This document shows positions 54,484-64,000 of a DNA stretch of 64,000 bases, piece after piece. The DNA is taken from positions 55,529-119,528 of the forward strand of contig WION01000156.1 of the NCBI GenBank assembly GCA_015039365.1, read 5' to 3'. Source of the stretch: Amanita rubescens (taxonomy: Eukaryota; Basidiomycota; Agaricomycetes; Agaricales; Amanitaceae). Position numbers and translations under genes: made by a program. Under the pieces are notes generated by a model, which saw only the letters and a program-made list of their open reading frames with translations, did no database searches and was not told the DNA's origin. Numbering within the stretch: position 1 is the stretch's first letter; each line of letters opens with the position of its first letter.

Positions 54484-56031
54484 TTGCCGAGTCTCTGTAA
54501 GAGACCAAGGCTTGCAAACCCAACGTCCGGTGGGTGTGCCAGCATTGATGCATCAACGGGAAGGCAGTTGTGTTGCAGTGTCTTAGAATGGCTCAAATCC
54601 ATTACAATTATGGATATACGGACCCCCTTCCAAAGTATTGCAATGAGCGTATGTCATAATACATTGGAACACGTTATAATTAGTTGCATTCTTAGGTCTC
54701 GGCCGTCCCTAAACCTCTCATGCATTGCATTTCAATTCATTACAATTTTGGCCCTCAATTACAATTAATCAATTATTCATTGACACGATGCTTCTAATCA
54801 GCCCAGAAGCATAAGCAAGGACGGGCGCCATCATCGCGCTGCTGAGCAACCTCTTCAGTGGCTGAAGATGACAACACAACCGTAGACGATGAAATCTCTA
54901 GTAGTAAGTGCGCGTACGTTGTGTACATGCAGGGCGCTGTGAAAAAAAGGAATGGTATGGCGCATGACGGCGTCGCTGCAGAAGCGCCAGACGCTCCATT
55001 CGTCCAGTAGCACCGGCAGCCGCGGCGGAGGGAGCATAAAAAATAAAAAAAGAAAACCTGTTGCTAGCTGCTGTTGAACGACATTGCAGGGTGGGTTGGT
55101 CGGCAGAACTGGTGAATCACAGTGTCAAGGTCGCCACCGTAGACCTGCCAGACGCTTCGCCTGTCCTGTAACACCGACGACTACCGCAGAAGGAGCATAG
55201 AAAAAGGAAGACGAACGAAGCCTGCTGCTGCTGCAGAGAAAGCATAGAAAAAAGAAGGCCCGATGCTGGCATTGGAGAACGACGTCGCAGGAGTTGCTCA
55301 GCAGAACCGGTGAATCACGACGTCAGGGTCGCCACCGTAGATCCACCAGACGCCTCGCTCGTCCCGTAACGCTGGTGACCGCTGCAGAAGGGGGTATAGA
55401 ACGAAGAAGGCCCGATGCTGGCATTGGAGAACGACGTCGCAGGAGTTGCTCAGCAGAACCAGTGAATCACGACGTCAGGGTCGCCACCGTAGATCCACCA
55501 GACGCCTCGCTCGTCCCGTAACGCTGGTGCCGCCGACGTCGCAGGAGTTGCTCAGCAGAACCAGTGAATCACGACGTCAGGGTCGCCACCGTAGATCCAC
55601 CAGACGCCTCGCTCGTCCCGTAACGCTGGTGACCGCTGCAGAAGGGGGTATAGAACGAAGAAGGCCCGATGCTGGCATTGGAGAACGACGTCGCAGGAGT
55701 TGCTCAGCAGAACCAGTGAATCACGACGTCAGGGTCGCCACCGTAGATCCACCAGACGCCTCGCTCGTCCCGTAACGCTGGTGACCGCCGCAGAAGAAGC
55801 ATAAAAACAATCGAATGACTCGTGGCGTATTGAAAGGCGACGGAAGGTGTTCACCCGTGGGAATATTGTTTACATAGCACGCGTTCCAGTGTTTGCTCTA
55901 CAAACAACAACAATGAATTGAGCTACGACTGTAAGAATCGTAATCTCGTCGTATATATGGCATAGGGGCATTGGCCATCTGGCCGTTACGAAATGCTGGC
56001 AGTGGTTCATGCGCGCCATTTGCTGTTAAAA
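54484..56031. repeat. Dispersed/segmental repeat, copy 2 (1548 bp)
   Basis: Same orientation and order as 5013-6321. Its minisatellite has starts at about 55292, 55444, 55546 and 55698, adding 254 bases over copy 1, and it lacks 15 bases (CTGTAGTGAGACATA-like) near 55930. The net length difference of 239 bases is fully accounted for. Confidence 0.85.
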
Positions 56032-56563
56032 TAAATAAATCATCCTTAAACGACGGAGATTGACATAAGGCAGCGGAGCGGAAGACGATCAAGATTCAAG
56101 ACGAGCCGAGACAATCCACGACAGTTGCACGGAAAAGCAGAACGAAAGAATCGCAGACCCGAAACGGCGGTTCATGCAGTGTTACATTTCAAGGACCACC
56201 GAAAGCCACGAGGCAAGTAAAGCTGCGGGTGGAGCACAAGGGGGGCACAGGCAGGACTTCACATAGCCGAGGAGCTAAGCATAAGTAAAATCAGGCGGAG
56301 GGGAGAGTATGTCGCCCGGCGGCCGCCGGCCACTGTACAGAAAAGGAGAGCCTGGGAAGAATGCGGAGTTGTTTGGTTTTATTTTGAGATAAGTTCACAA
56401 TGAATAAACCTTGTCAAGCAAGGTGACGTCGCTCTCAGAGCTACAAAACGTCCCAAGGTTCGAAACACTGCAGGTGTCCGCAATCAGCATCATTCCATCT
56501 CCGAGAACAGGGTAGAACAGCCTCAGAGTATTACTCTGAATCCGTCCGTGGCGAGCCACCGAA
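56032..56563. other. No gene seen; possible promoter of F-box gene at right
   Basis: CATCCTTAAACGACGGAGAT at about 56041 is the inverse of a segment at 42191. The rest is unremarkable, apart from a GGCGGCCGCCGGCCAC stretch near 56318. Confidence 0.4.
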
Positions 56564-57505
56564 ATGCACGAAAGCGAATTACCCCTCAGCATCTCTGAAT
56601 GTCGTCATGACCTGACCTACACACATATTAGGCTCAGGGACTTCACGCTGGATGACAACCTCCCTGACTCACAACGCCAGCCCGACAATGACCATATTCC
56701 CAATCCTCCTAAAGCGTACCTCGGTGCTCTCGATACACTTCCCCTCGAGCTCCTTCGTGAAATTCTCCGGCAACTCGATCTACGTACCCTTACGGATTTC
56801 CGACACGTAAATCGACGAGCTATGTGGCTTGTGGAATCCTTTCATCAGTACAAAGTGATCAGGAAACATGCATACAATGCGCTCCGTGGCATCATATACA
56901 TCAAGGCCAGCCGGTGGATCACCTGCGAAATGCTCTACGAAAAATTATGCACAGCTGAATGTGAAGAGTGCGGTGATTTTGGCGGCTACCTCTACATCCT
57001 TACTTGCAAACGGGTTTGCTTCCTCTGTCTGTCGGAGGATAAACAGTATCTACCACTGCGGTATCGTCATGCGATTCTAAAGTTTGGGCTTAACCGTCCA
57101 ATCCTTCGCACTTTGCCTAGCATGAAAAGCATACCGGGCACATATTCACCGAACCAAAAGAAAGTTCGTGCACACCTCGCTTTGGTAGACTTCGACTGCG
57201 CTCGTCGGGCAGGTATTACGCTGCACGGCTCCGTCAGTGCCATGGAACAATATGTATTGAGCACGGCAGCTCAAGACCCCTTCGACGGAAAATCAGGGAA
57301 TCCGTTGCGTTTCATGGCAATCATTCGGACGCCATGGCTTAACAAAAGTTCCCAAGAGCTGGAATGGGGCTTCCATTGCACAGGATGTCAGAGATCCCAC
57401 TGCAGCCGCCCCCTACATTTCAGACGGAAATTCACCATTGGATCATTCAGGGAGCATCTCAGGGAATGCGGGAATATCCGACACGGAAGGCATCATCTCA
57501 ACTAA
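56564..57505 (+). CDS. F-box protein
   Basis: An uninterrupted 313-codon frame. The F-box lies at about residues 55-95 (LDTLPLELLREILRQLDLRT, then RHVNRRAMWLVES). It normally binds Skp1 in SCF ubiquitin ligases, with the rest of the protein choosing the target. Downstream is a Cys-rich segment, CTAECEECGDFGGYLYILTC followed by KRVCFLCLSED, typical of a widespread fungal F-box subfamily. Near the C-terminus is CTGCQRSHCSRPLHFRRKFT. The ATG at 56564 gives the full frame; a start at a later Met would still keep the F-box. Intact, single exon. The target is unknown. Confidence 0.8.
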   Translation: MHESELPLSISECRHDLTYTHIRLRDFTLDDNLPDSQRQPDNDHIPNPPKAYLGALDTLPLELLREILRQLDLRTLTDFRHVNRRAMWLVESFHQYKVIRKHAYNALRGIIYIKASRWITCEMLYEKLCTAECEECGDFGGYLYILTCKRVCFLCLSEDKQYLPLRYRHAILKFGLNRPILRTLPSMKSIPGTYSPNQKKVRAHLALVDFDCARRAGITLHGSVSAMEQYVLSTAAQDPFDGKSGNPLRFMAIIRTPWLNKSSQELEWGFHCTGCQRSHCSRPLHFRRKFTIGSFREHLRECGNIRHGRHHLN

Positions 57506-57551
57506 TAATCAACGGTAACGGTATTTTCAGAATTGACTGGTAGATAGTCTT

Positions 57552-57695
57552 TGTACTAGTGACTGTCTACGGACATAAATGAGCAAAATTGAAGAAATGA
57601 TTTCTGAAACCAGGCAGCCGTCGTGTACTAGTGACTGTCTACGGACATAAATGAGCAAAATTGAAGAAATGATTTTGAAACCAGGCAGCCTTCAT
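57552..57695. repeat. 72-bp tandem duplication
   Basis: TGTACTAGTGACTGTCTACG begins at 57552 and again at 57624, just downstream of the F-box gene. One base differs in the TTTCTGAAACC/TTTTGAAACC part. Confidence 0.85.
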
Positions 57696-57766
57696 GACAT
57701 CTCTCCATCCATGGCCCGGGCCTCCCCCTAACACTAGAGTTGTATCCTCTTATGCTTGAATCTGGT

Positions 57767-57952
57767 CTAGCGACGCATTTCATCCTTTCCCGGCTTTACC
57801 ATGTGCCTAGAGCACATATGCATTGAGTCTGGAAGTCGAAGCTGAGTGACAGGGCTGCATTTGACATTGGTCCCCACTCTCCCGACACATTGGCGAAATT
57901 CTTCAAATTTCTTGCAGCCACAGCTATATTGACGATAATCCTGTTCGCACAT
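57767..57952 (-). CDS. Small cysteine-rich protein, 61 residues
   Basis: Minus strand from an internal ATG at 57952: MCEQDYRQYSCGCKKFEEFR and a further pair of Cys, then SMHMCSRHMVKPGKDE. I chose this ATG because M-C-x-x-D/T-x-x-x-Y-x-C-G is a pattern I associate with small fungal hypothetical proteins; the longer frame starts at 58021. No signal peptide. Function unknown. Confidence 0.4.
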   Translation of the reverse strand: MCEQDYRQYSCGCKKFEEFRQCVGRVGTNVKCSPVTQLRLPDSMHMCSRHMVKPGKDEMRR

Positions 57953-58951
57953 GTAGCTAAGAGGTTTGTTAGCCAAAAAAGCGCTTATGCTGCACATTTT
58001 CCAATGAACGAACGCTAACATTGATCAGAAAATCACTGTGGAACCTCGTTCTATAAAGGGCGAGCTTAGTGCAATTTGAACGAACTGTGGTCCTTGAGCG
58101 CGTGACTGGGAATGTCGGATATGTATGAATGGCAACCAAAAGAAGTTGTCGGGGATTTTTGTTGGATTACGCTCTGCACGGACTCCAGAGAACTTTTAAA
58201 CAGTGGAGGGACAGCGAATGGATTCGCGTTTGACCTCAGTGGTGAGCTCGTGAGACAAACGGATGAGAAGAAGCAGCGCCCATAGCCTAATCCATATGTA
58301 AAACACGTGTACCGCGCATGCTCGCACAGCAATGCGGCCCCGGAGTACCTCGGACCTTGATCTTAGTATCTCAAACTACTCCGGACCTTCTCGGACTCCA
58401 CGGACCCCAAGGCATCCCAACAATCTGATAGTATTTTCGGTGCTACAAACGAATCTCTAGATGGTGTTCATCTGATCTGCAAAGCCATGTAGCAAGAAGC
58501 ACCGTCAAACTATTTTATTGTTTTATTGTCCCTTACCGTATAGGTAGCGATGTGCCTTGTTGTAAAAAAACCCACAAAAACAAGTGCACAGCACCTTCGA
58601 CAATTGCAGGACGACACAATACAATCCCAATGAGATCTTCTACCAAGTGGTATAACTCGGAGGATGTATGTGAACCTCCAGATCAATGAGAAACACGAGT
58701 TCCGAGTATGATATCCAGCTGCGCTATATTTATGGAGTTATTGACTTTTTTCAATTTGTCGATTTGTTGGACAGGTCATTACGTAAAGAAGACAATAAAT
58801 ACGGCGAACTCCATTAATTATACCAGAACAGCATTGTTTGTTTGCGAGGCAGATTCTGGCTTTGATACCGCACAACTGCAAACTCTCACAGAGTCTCTTT
58901 ATCACAGCCTCTTTCTCTGATTGCACGACAACCCTCTTCGTCCGTAACGCC
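57953..58951. other. No gene recognised
   Basis: Short frames only. The right end is the 5' region of the kinase-like gene. CTCCGGACCTTCTCGGACTC near 58379 is a small imperfect repeat. Confidence 0.4.
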
Positions 58952-59755
58952 ATGGGAGACGCTGTCTACGACATCAAATTGCTCCAGGCCAGCGTCGACC
59001 CTTTAGACGAAAGCCAGTTTCGCATTCTGGTCGATGGTAAATTCGTCAAATATCTTACCATCGATGCGAAATTGTATAGTGCCGACGATATGTGCTTCGA
59101 GCCCTCCTTAATCTCCATCCTACCCCCTCTTCCGCCTGGTGACTGGAATACCGGACGTATATCTTGGAATTGCGCAGATGGCTGCCCCCACTTTTCCGAG
59201 GTCACGAAAGTCGAACTCCCAAGTATTTCACACCTCTGGCATCCCCTCCAAATCGACCACCTAGACCTTCACATGGGACATAAACTCCGGTCCAATGTTT
59301 ACGAAGCCAGCACTCCCCATTTTGACCTACCCATCGTAGTCAAATTTGCTCGATTCCATTGGGAAATACCTTACCTCGATTCCGAAACTTCTGCATACCA
59401 ATGGATCCAAAACCACCAAATCGGCCCCCAGTTTCTCGGGCACTTAACCGAGGAAGGTCGAGTTATTGGCTTCGCGATGGAGCGTATCACTGACTACCGG
59501 CACGCTACGCCAGAGGATTTGGCTCTGTGTCAGCAAGCGCTGTCGAAATTACACCGATTGAGCATCAAGCATGGCGACATCAACAAACATAATTTTCTTA
59601 TCCACGACGATCAAGCGACGCTGATTGATTTTGATGGTGCGTCGCAGTGTAACAATGCGAAAGTGCTGGAAGAGGAGTTTCGAGGGCTAGAGAAAGAGTT
59701 GAGTGATATGTCGGGGAGAGGGGGTCGGGCGGTCGAGAGCAGCTCAGAGAAGTAA
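58952..59755 (+). CDS. Protein kinase-like (phosphotransferase fold) protein
   Basis: A 268-residue frame. I chose ATG 58952 because GCCATGG is a strong start context and the family usually begins a few residues before the DESQFRI motif; the frame is open 38 codons further up. It contains IVVKFARF (likely ATP-binding Lys), IGPQFLGHLTEEGRVIGFAM (hinge region), the catalytic loop KHGDINKHNFLI with Asp and Asn, and LIDFDGA in place of the usual DFG. Fungal proteins of this group are expanded and their substrates are unknown; small-molecule or protein phosphorylation is inferred from the fold. The N-terminal ~100 residues form a family-specific domain. It looks intact. Confidence 0.72.
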   Translation: MGDAVYDIKLLQASVDPLDESQFRILVDGKFVKYLTIDAKLYSADDMCFEPSLISILPPLPPGDWNTGRISWNCADGCPHFSEVTKVELPSISHLWHPLQIDHLDLHMGHKLRSNVYEASTPHFDLPIVVKFARFHWEIPYLDSETSAYQWIQNHQIGPQFLGHLTEEGRVIGFAMERITDYRHATPEDLALCQQALSKLHRLSIKHGDINKHNFLIHDDQATLIDFDGASQCNNAKVLEEEFRGLEKELSDMSGRGGRAVESSSEK

Positions 59756-60340
59756 GGGTAGGAGGGTATGGACCGTATCGGACAAAGTCCAGTTTTATGC
59801 AGAAATTACAGAGTGACTCATCATGGCTGTTCATCGTGAAACTGTCGTTCTAATTTTACCAAATACTATCTAGTCTCCACCACATGCCTTCTATCACAAG
59901 CGCGCACATAGTTTCATACTGTTTCTTGCTATCGATGTCTTCCAAACGTTGCCATCTTTCGTTCACATCGACAGATCTATTTAACGAAGTCGGTCTCTTC
60001 TAATATGTCCGTCCCGGGTTCGTTTCCACAGCTATCGACATGACTACCGTGACCTCTGCCTTTCGCAACCACCATCTACTACCGGCATGTGCAAGTTTTA
60101 CAGAATATAGTTTTCGTGCAAGCGACACCGAGGATGCGACCCGAGAGATGGTATAAAACTATAAAGCGTGAAGCTTTTATGTTCACGGCGATCGCAACCT
60201 TCGGTATTAGGGTTCGATATTACCGGTACGCGCGCCCCTTCCTCCCTTTCCAGCACGGGGAGGACTGCTCGCAGAATGCTCCACGCTTCTTCGTCAGTCA
60301 AACCTGAAAAGCAGCACCTTTGAAGCAATGTTTGGATATG
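59756..60340. other. No gene recognised
   Basis: Only short frames between the kinase-like gene and the next repeat element. Confidence 0.4.
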
Positions 60341-61650
60341 TATATTAGGTTGGGTTGGGTTGGGTTGGGTTGCTACGATGGAAGGTCATGGCTGTTGGAA
60401 ATCCCGACGGCGTCACAACGACAAAGAGGGGTCAGTTTGGGCCCCGGTGGACATTGGGGCAAACGGATGGGGGATACAGGGTATTTACGGGCTATATACG
60501 TAGGTAGATTGTGCAATGTGGATGCCATGCGGATGTACCAAATGGGGAAAGCGAGCGGCGCGCTCGGCACGGCCCGAAATATTCCAACAATGGCTACAAC
60601 ATGCCAAGCATTGGGTCGAGCCAGGGATAGTCAGCGCAGGCCATTGTCAGTTGAGCAAGGCATGAAATTCCCAAACCAGAACTTGCCGACAGTAGTGAGG
60701 CCTTGGACCACCTCGCACTAACCAGATGAAGTGGAAGAAGACAAGGCGTCAGACCCCGCTCCTGCTAACTACTGGTGGTTGGTTGCTCGTCAACAATTCC
60801 GCGTGAATTAGAAGCACCTAATGATGCCATATCTGAAAGCGCTACTAGCTATGAAAGGGAAGAACGCTTGACGGCTTTCAGCGTACATGCGGAGCAAGGA
60901 GTTATTTGGGTTGGGTTTGGGTTGCTGCTACTATTGGATACCCTATCGAGACATGCGTAGAGTGAGTGATGAACGAGCGATGAGGACACACGCGACTGCA
61001 TTATGTGTGTTATGTGTGTTTTACATTGCTTATGTTTTTACGATAGTGGTAGGGATAAAGGGCCGTTACAACTCAGACTGCTGAACTTGCCCAGCGCGAA
61101 ACAGTATTTGTGGGACAAACAGCACCACGTGCATTTTCCTTTCTTTGTCCCACAAATACTGTTTCGCGCCGGGCGGCAGTCGGAGTTGAAACAAGCATTC
61201 GCCGTGCTTCCTACCCACCATCATCAATGCATCATCTTTATGTTAGCGCAGGCAAGTACAATAAACGCCAGTGCACGCTCAGTTACATAATGTATCTTAG
61301 TCCATGCCTGATATGCACTGCCATGTCCACTCGCACCGTATCCGACAGGCGCATAGGTACTGTTCAAAACAGGCAAGTGCGTATCTCCTCGTCTCGTCTC
61401 CCGTTCATTAATGTTTGCTCAAACACACACAGGGACTAGGCCCATTGTCCCTATATGTCGCCACCCCTCAGTCGCAGGTCTATACCATATCCGGCCGGGC
61501 TGGACAGCCAATGAGTAGGCCGTAAATTCTAACGCACGACGGTAGTGCGGTATGGCTCAAAAATAAGTCATAGGTATGTACGTTCTCATCACCTGTCCAT
61601 TCCTCACAGCGCTAAGCCCTATCATCTGTCAGGCAGCCGTGCCTGTAGTT
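60341..61650. repeat. Foldback-like element E
   Basis: Begins near a TTAGGTTGGGTTGGGTTGGG tract. It includes the coding-like fragment at 60780-60900 and then left-arm modules (GATGAACGAGCGATGAGGAC). The central hairpin has a 26-bp perfect stem (61094-61119 with 61144-61169) and a 24-base loop. Right-arm modules (ACCATATCCGGCCGGGCTGG near 61480) reach a TTAGTTAG tract at about 61651. The arms are less alike than in element A. Confidence 0.65.
60780..60900 (+). pseudogene. Coding-like fragment of the foldback family
   Basis: STIPRELEAPNDAISESATS matches VIPRGLQAANDVIPELNEEA at about 47140 in order and partly in sequence, then EREERLTAFS. Broken off at the arm. Confidence 0.45.
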
Positions 61651-61975
61651 AGTTAATTAGTTAGTTAGTTAGTTAGTTTATAGATGAGGTTTTCTACCCA
61701 TTGATGTGCGCGCTTGAAGTGGAGATCAATAAATAACAGTTTAACAGTTTAAAACCGTTACCGTTACTTTCTTCAAACGTTCTGGCTGGATGCGTTGTAC
61801 GTCATCCTCAGTAAAATCAAATAGTCAAAAGGTAGTCGACAATGGTCGGGGGCAGTCGGGAGTAGTCAGAGGTAGTCGGGGTATAGTCTAAGTTTTGCAA
61901 TTTGTGACTTAACGTGCGTGCTACCTTAGTCAAAGCTAGTCGCACAATAGTCGAGTACAGTCTGTCATAGTATAG
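61651..61975. repeat. TTAG microsatellite and degenerate AGTCG-rich tract
   Basis: 61651-61681 is (TTAG)n. From about 61828 to 61975, AGTCGG/TAGTCG motifs recur at irregular spacing, just upstream of the next gene. Confidence 0.6.
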
Positions 61976-62219
61976 TTATGTCCCAGTCTTCCAGTCATAT
62001 TTTGCAGTCCCATTTGCGTTGCTCAGCGAAACAGCACTCCCGGTATGGTCATACAATATCCCCGAATGGCCTCCACCCACCACCCTGGGGTCTTCCCAGC
62101 TGCAACTTGCCACATTTCTCAGCCACACGGACACCGCCAATATGCATCAATAATATGCGTCTATTACATAAGTTGAAATCCAAAGTTCAATTTGGTTTGA
62201 CCCAAGCGCGCTCATCGAA

Positions 62220-64000
62220 ATGCAGTCGTCGCCCGACAACGAATTTGATGAAGAGCCCAGTTTCAACAATACTCAAGTGTCTTCTTCCTCACTAAACATT
62301 CCACCTTCCTCCCAACCAAGCCCGGGACACCATACTCTTGAAACACGAAGGTCTCATTCAGTGGCCAGTTCCCGACATTCCTCAGTTTCACTGTCGGCAA
62401 CGCAGCTTCTCCCCACCTATGCGCTGCTCACACAAGACCGGGAGCGCCACATGCGTGAACGCGAAGCTCTGGCTCGAGCTCCTACGCCAAGTTTACCTTG
62501 CGGTCAGCCTCAGCTTCGCCGTATCTCTCGTTTCTCAGACCGTACCAGCGACTCATCCCAGCCACAGAGTCCCTCGCCATGGCCACGGAGCTCTTCAGGT
62601 TCGCTCCCACCTCCATCACAAGCGAATCGAGTTCCGCAATTTGGCTCATATTCACCAGCGTCATTAGATGCACCTCCGAGTCAGGAATATTTCGGCGTGG
62701 AGGCATTGTGCCGTGCACCGCTCGAAGATCTTCTTTGGATCCCAAGCGTTGCACAACTGCTAAATGAATGCAACAACTTGAGGGACATGAATATGCAATA
62801 TATACAGGAGGCCATGTCTGCGTGGAAGCAAACAAGTCATCTAATGCATGATATGATATTAAAAGGGTGAGTAAGTCAAATGGTTCTTTGGAATGCGTCG
62901 TTAATCAATAGTATACCAGAGTGGGAACCGGCCCAGGCACCCCAATGTCCGATCCATCATCCCTCCTTCCAACGTCTTCAATGACTATATATGGCAATTT
63001 ATCACAGCGCCCTGACGATATCCCTAAGGATGTACTGTGGACATTTAGCGACTCTAAGGCTGATCCCAATGTCAAGATGACAGGTCCCAATCCCAGCCGT
63101 CCAAGCATGAAGTTCGCGCTTCGAAATAGAGATGGTTCGACAATTGAACAAGGCATTTATCAACTCATCTGTGGATCGGCTCGATCGATTATCAAATCCA
63201 TCCTTCTACCCCTCAAACCAGCCTATTTTGCGAAAGGAGCAAGTCTCGCTGCGCACTTCCAAATGAACAACTCCACACAGTGGACAGCTGCCATACTGCA
63301 GCTAGAGCGGCAGCACCCGCTCGTTGCGCTTTGCGCCGAGCATTGGAAGGCAAAACACCTGCTTCAAGCGGCTTTACGGTATAAGAACAAGAAGAAGGGT
63401 GGCGGCGGCGACGGCGGCGGTGATGATGATGACGACATGGGCGAAGAAGACGAGAGTGACAATGGTGGAGATGGTGGGCAATCGAATAAGCGGCCTCGAG
63501 CGCTATCGGGAGGACAGTCAGCTGAGAAACGGCCTAGGATGACCAAGGCCTCGGGGCTTCCAACACGTATGTTTGCGTCATATTTGCCGATCGTACTTAT
63601 GATAATGTTGCTTCGGCAGTATTAAATGACAAAGCAAGTCCTCTGGAGATGTTTGCGCCAGTTGTTCCGCAAAAGAAACCCACATCCTACAAACAGACGA
63701 CCCCATCCTCTTCACAAAGAGGCAACAGTGGTGTGACATCACCACCTTCTGAAGCGGCTCTGCGCGACAAAGACGATACCGAGGACAGTGGTGGACAGAC
63801 TCGTGAAGACGGCGGTGCTGGAATCATTGACACCTCGTATATTCAAGTCAGCGCAACACACGACAACCTTCTTCGTGAGTGATTGATTGAAAACTGAATA
63901 CTCAGACTGACTAATACGAAGGGATTTTCAACACGACATACTCCGAATGCAAATCCGGGATGTATCTCCTTGTTTCCTTACATGATTCCCCACCGTCTGG
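62220..64000 (+). CDS. Conserved-looking spliced gene, 3' end outside window
   Basis: Exon 1 starts at ATG 62220 (MQSSPDNEFDEEPSFNNTQV; Ser/Pro-rich, then LLNECNNLRDMNMQYIQEAM) and ends before GTGAGTAAG near 62869. Exon 2 starts near 62915 and contains DDIPKDVLWTFSDSKADPNV, QLICGSARSIIKSILLPLKP, and TQWTAAILQLERQHPLVALC with AEHWKAKHLLQAALRYKN. It continues with a Gly/Asp-rich acidic stretch and a KRPR basic motif and ends at CCAACAC before GTATGT near 63568. Exon 3 (from 63622) reads LLNDKASPLEMFAPVVPQKK and ends before GTGAGTGATT near 63876. Exon 4 begins at 63922 (IFNTTYSECKSGMYLLVSLH) and runs off the window. All joins keep frame. Probably nuclear, from the acidic/basic stretches; the family is not recognised. 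Confidence 0.6.

Overview
The window looks like nuclear DNA of a filamentous basidiomycete, most likely an agaricomycete. The genes that can be read have several short introns (about 45-60 nt) with GT donors, CTAAC-like branch sites and AG acceptors. The protein families point the same way: a TET/JBP-type 2-oxoglutarate dioxygenase, an HNH-domain protein with fungal architecture, an F-box protein with a Cys-rich tail, a kinase-like protein with an HGDxNxxN loop, and a DDE_3 transposase relic. There are no bacterial operons, CRISPR arrays or convincing RNA genes. Genes are sparse; most of the sequence is mobile or repetitive.

Layout. 1-11.2 kb: an unrecognised decayed gene, an HNH-domain gene (-), a LINE reverse-transcriptase scrap, a 1.3-kb dispersed repeat and a large SNF2-family ATPase gene (-) with repeat-rich C-terminus. 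11.9-15.3 kb: a 1.2-kb palindromic foldback-like element, a half copy of it, and a small spliced gene relic whose intron is a GGTT microsatellite. 16-19 kb: a hairpin-rich relic and an unrecognised spliced gene. 21.7-31.4 kb: an unusual LTR element (203-bp LTRs, 5-bp target duplication) with no visible pol genes. It has one very long reading frame cut by a single amber codon and is packed with short perfect hairpins along its internal length. Its 5' LTR is split by a 2-kb insertion. 31.6-41.5 kb: a TET/JBP-like dioxygenase gene (-) split by a young Ty1/copia element with identical 407-bp LTRs. 44.4-48.4 kb: more foldback copies, one flanked by ~380-bp inverted repeats that carry a protein-coding fragment. 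48.8-50.2 kb: a second hairpin-rich relic. 50.5-64 kb: a Cys-rich gene, a proline-rich gene frameshifted by a 16-bp triplication, a transposase pseudogene, a second copy of the 1.3-kb repeat with an expanded array, an F-box gene, a small Cys-rich gene, a kinase-like gene, another foldback element and the first exons of a conserved-looking gene that leaves the window.

How they relate. The host genes do not form a pathway. SNF2, TET/JBP and HNH proteins are all DNA- or chromatin-acting families, but nothing here shows that they act together. The clearest story is layered transposition: the copia element broke the dioxygenase gene, a 2-kb sequence broke the LTR of the hairpin-rich element, and the 1.3-kb repeat lies against a transposase relic and upstream of or inside the dioxygenase gene. 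The two things most worth a second look are the hairpin-saturated LTR element family and the palindromic foldback-like family.
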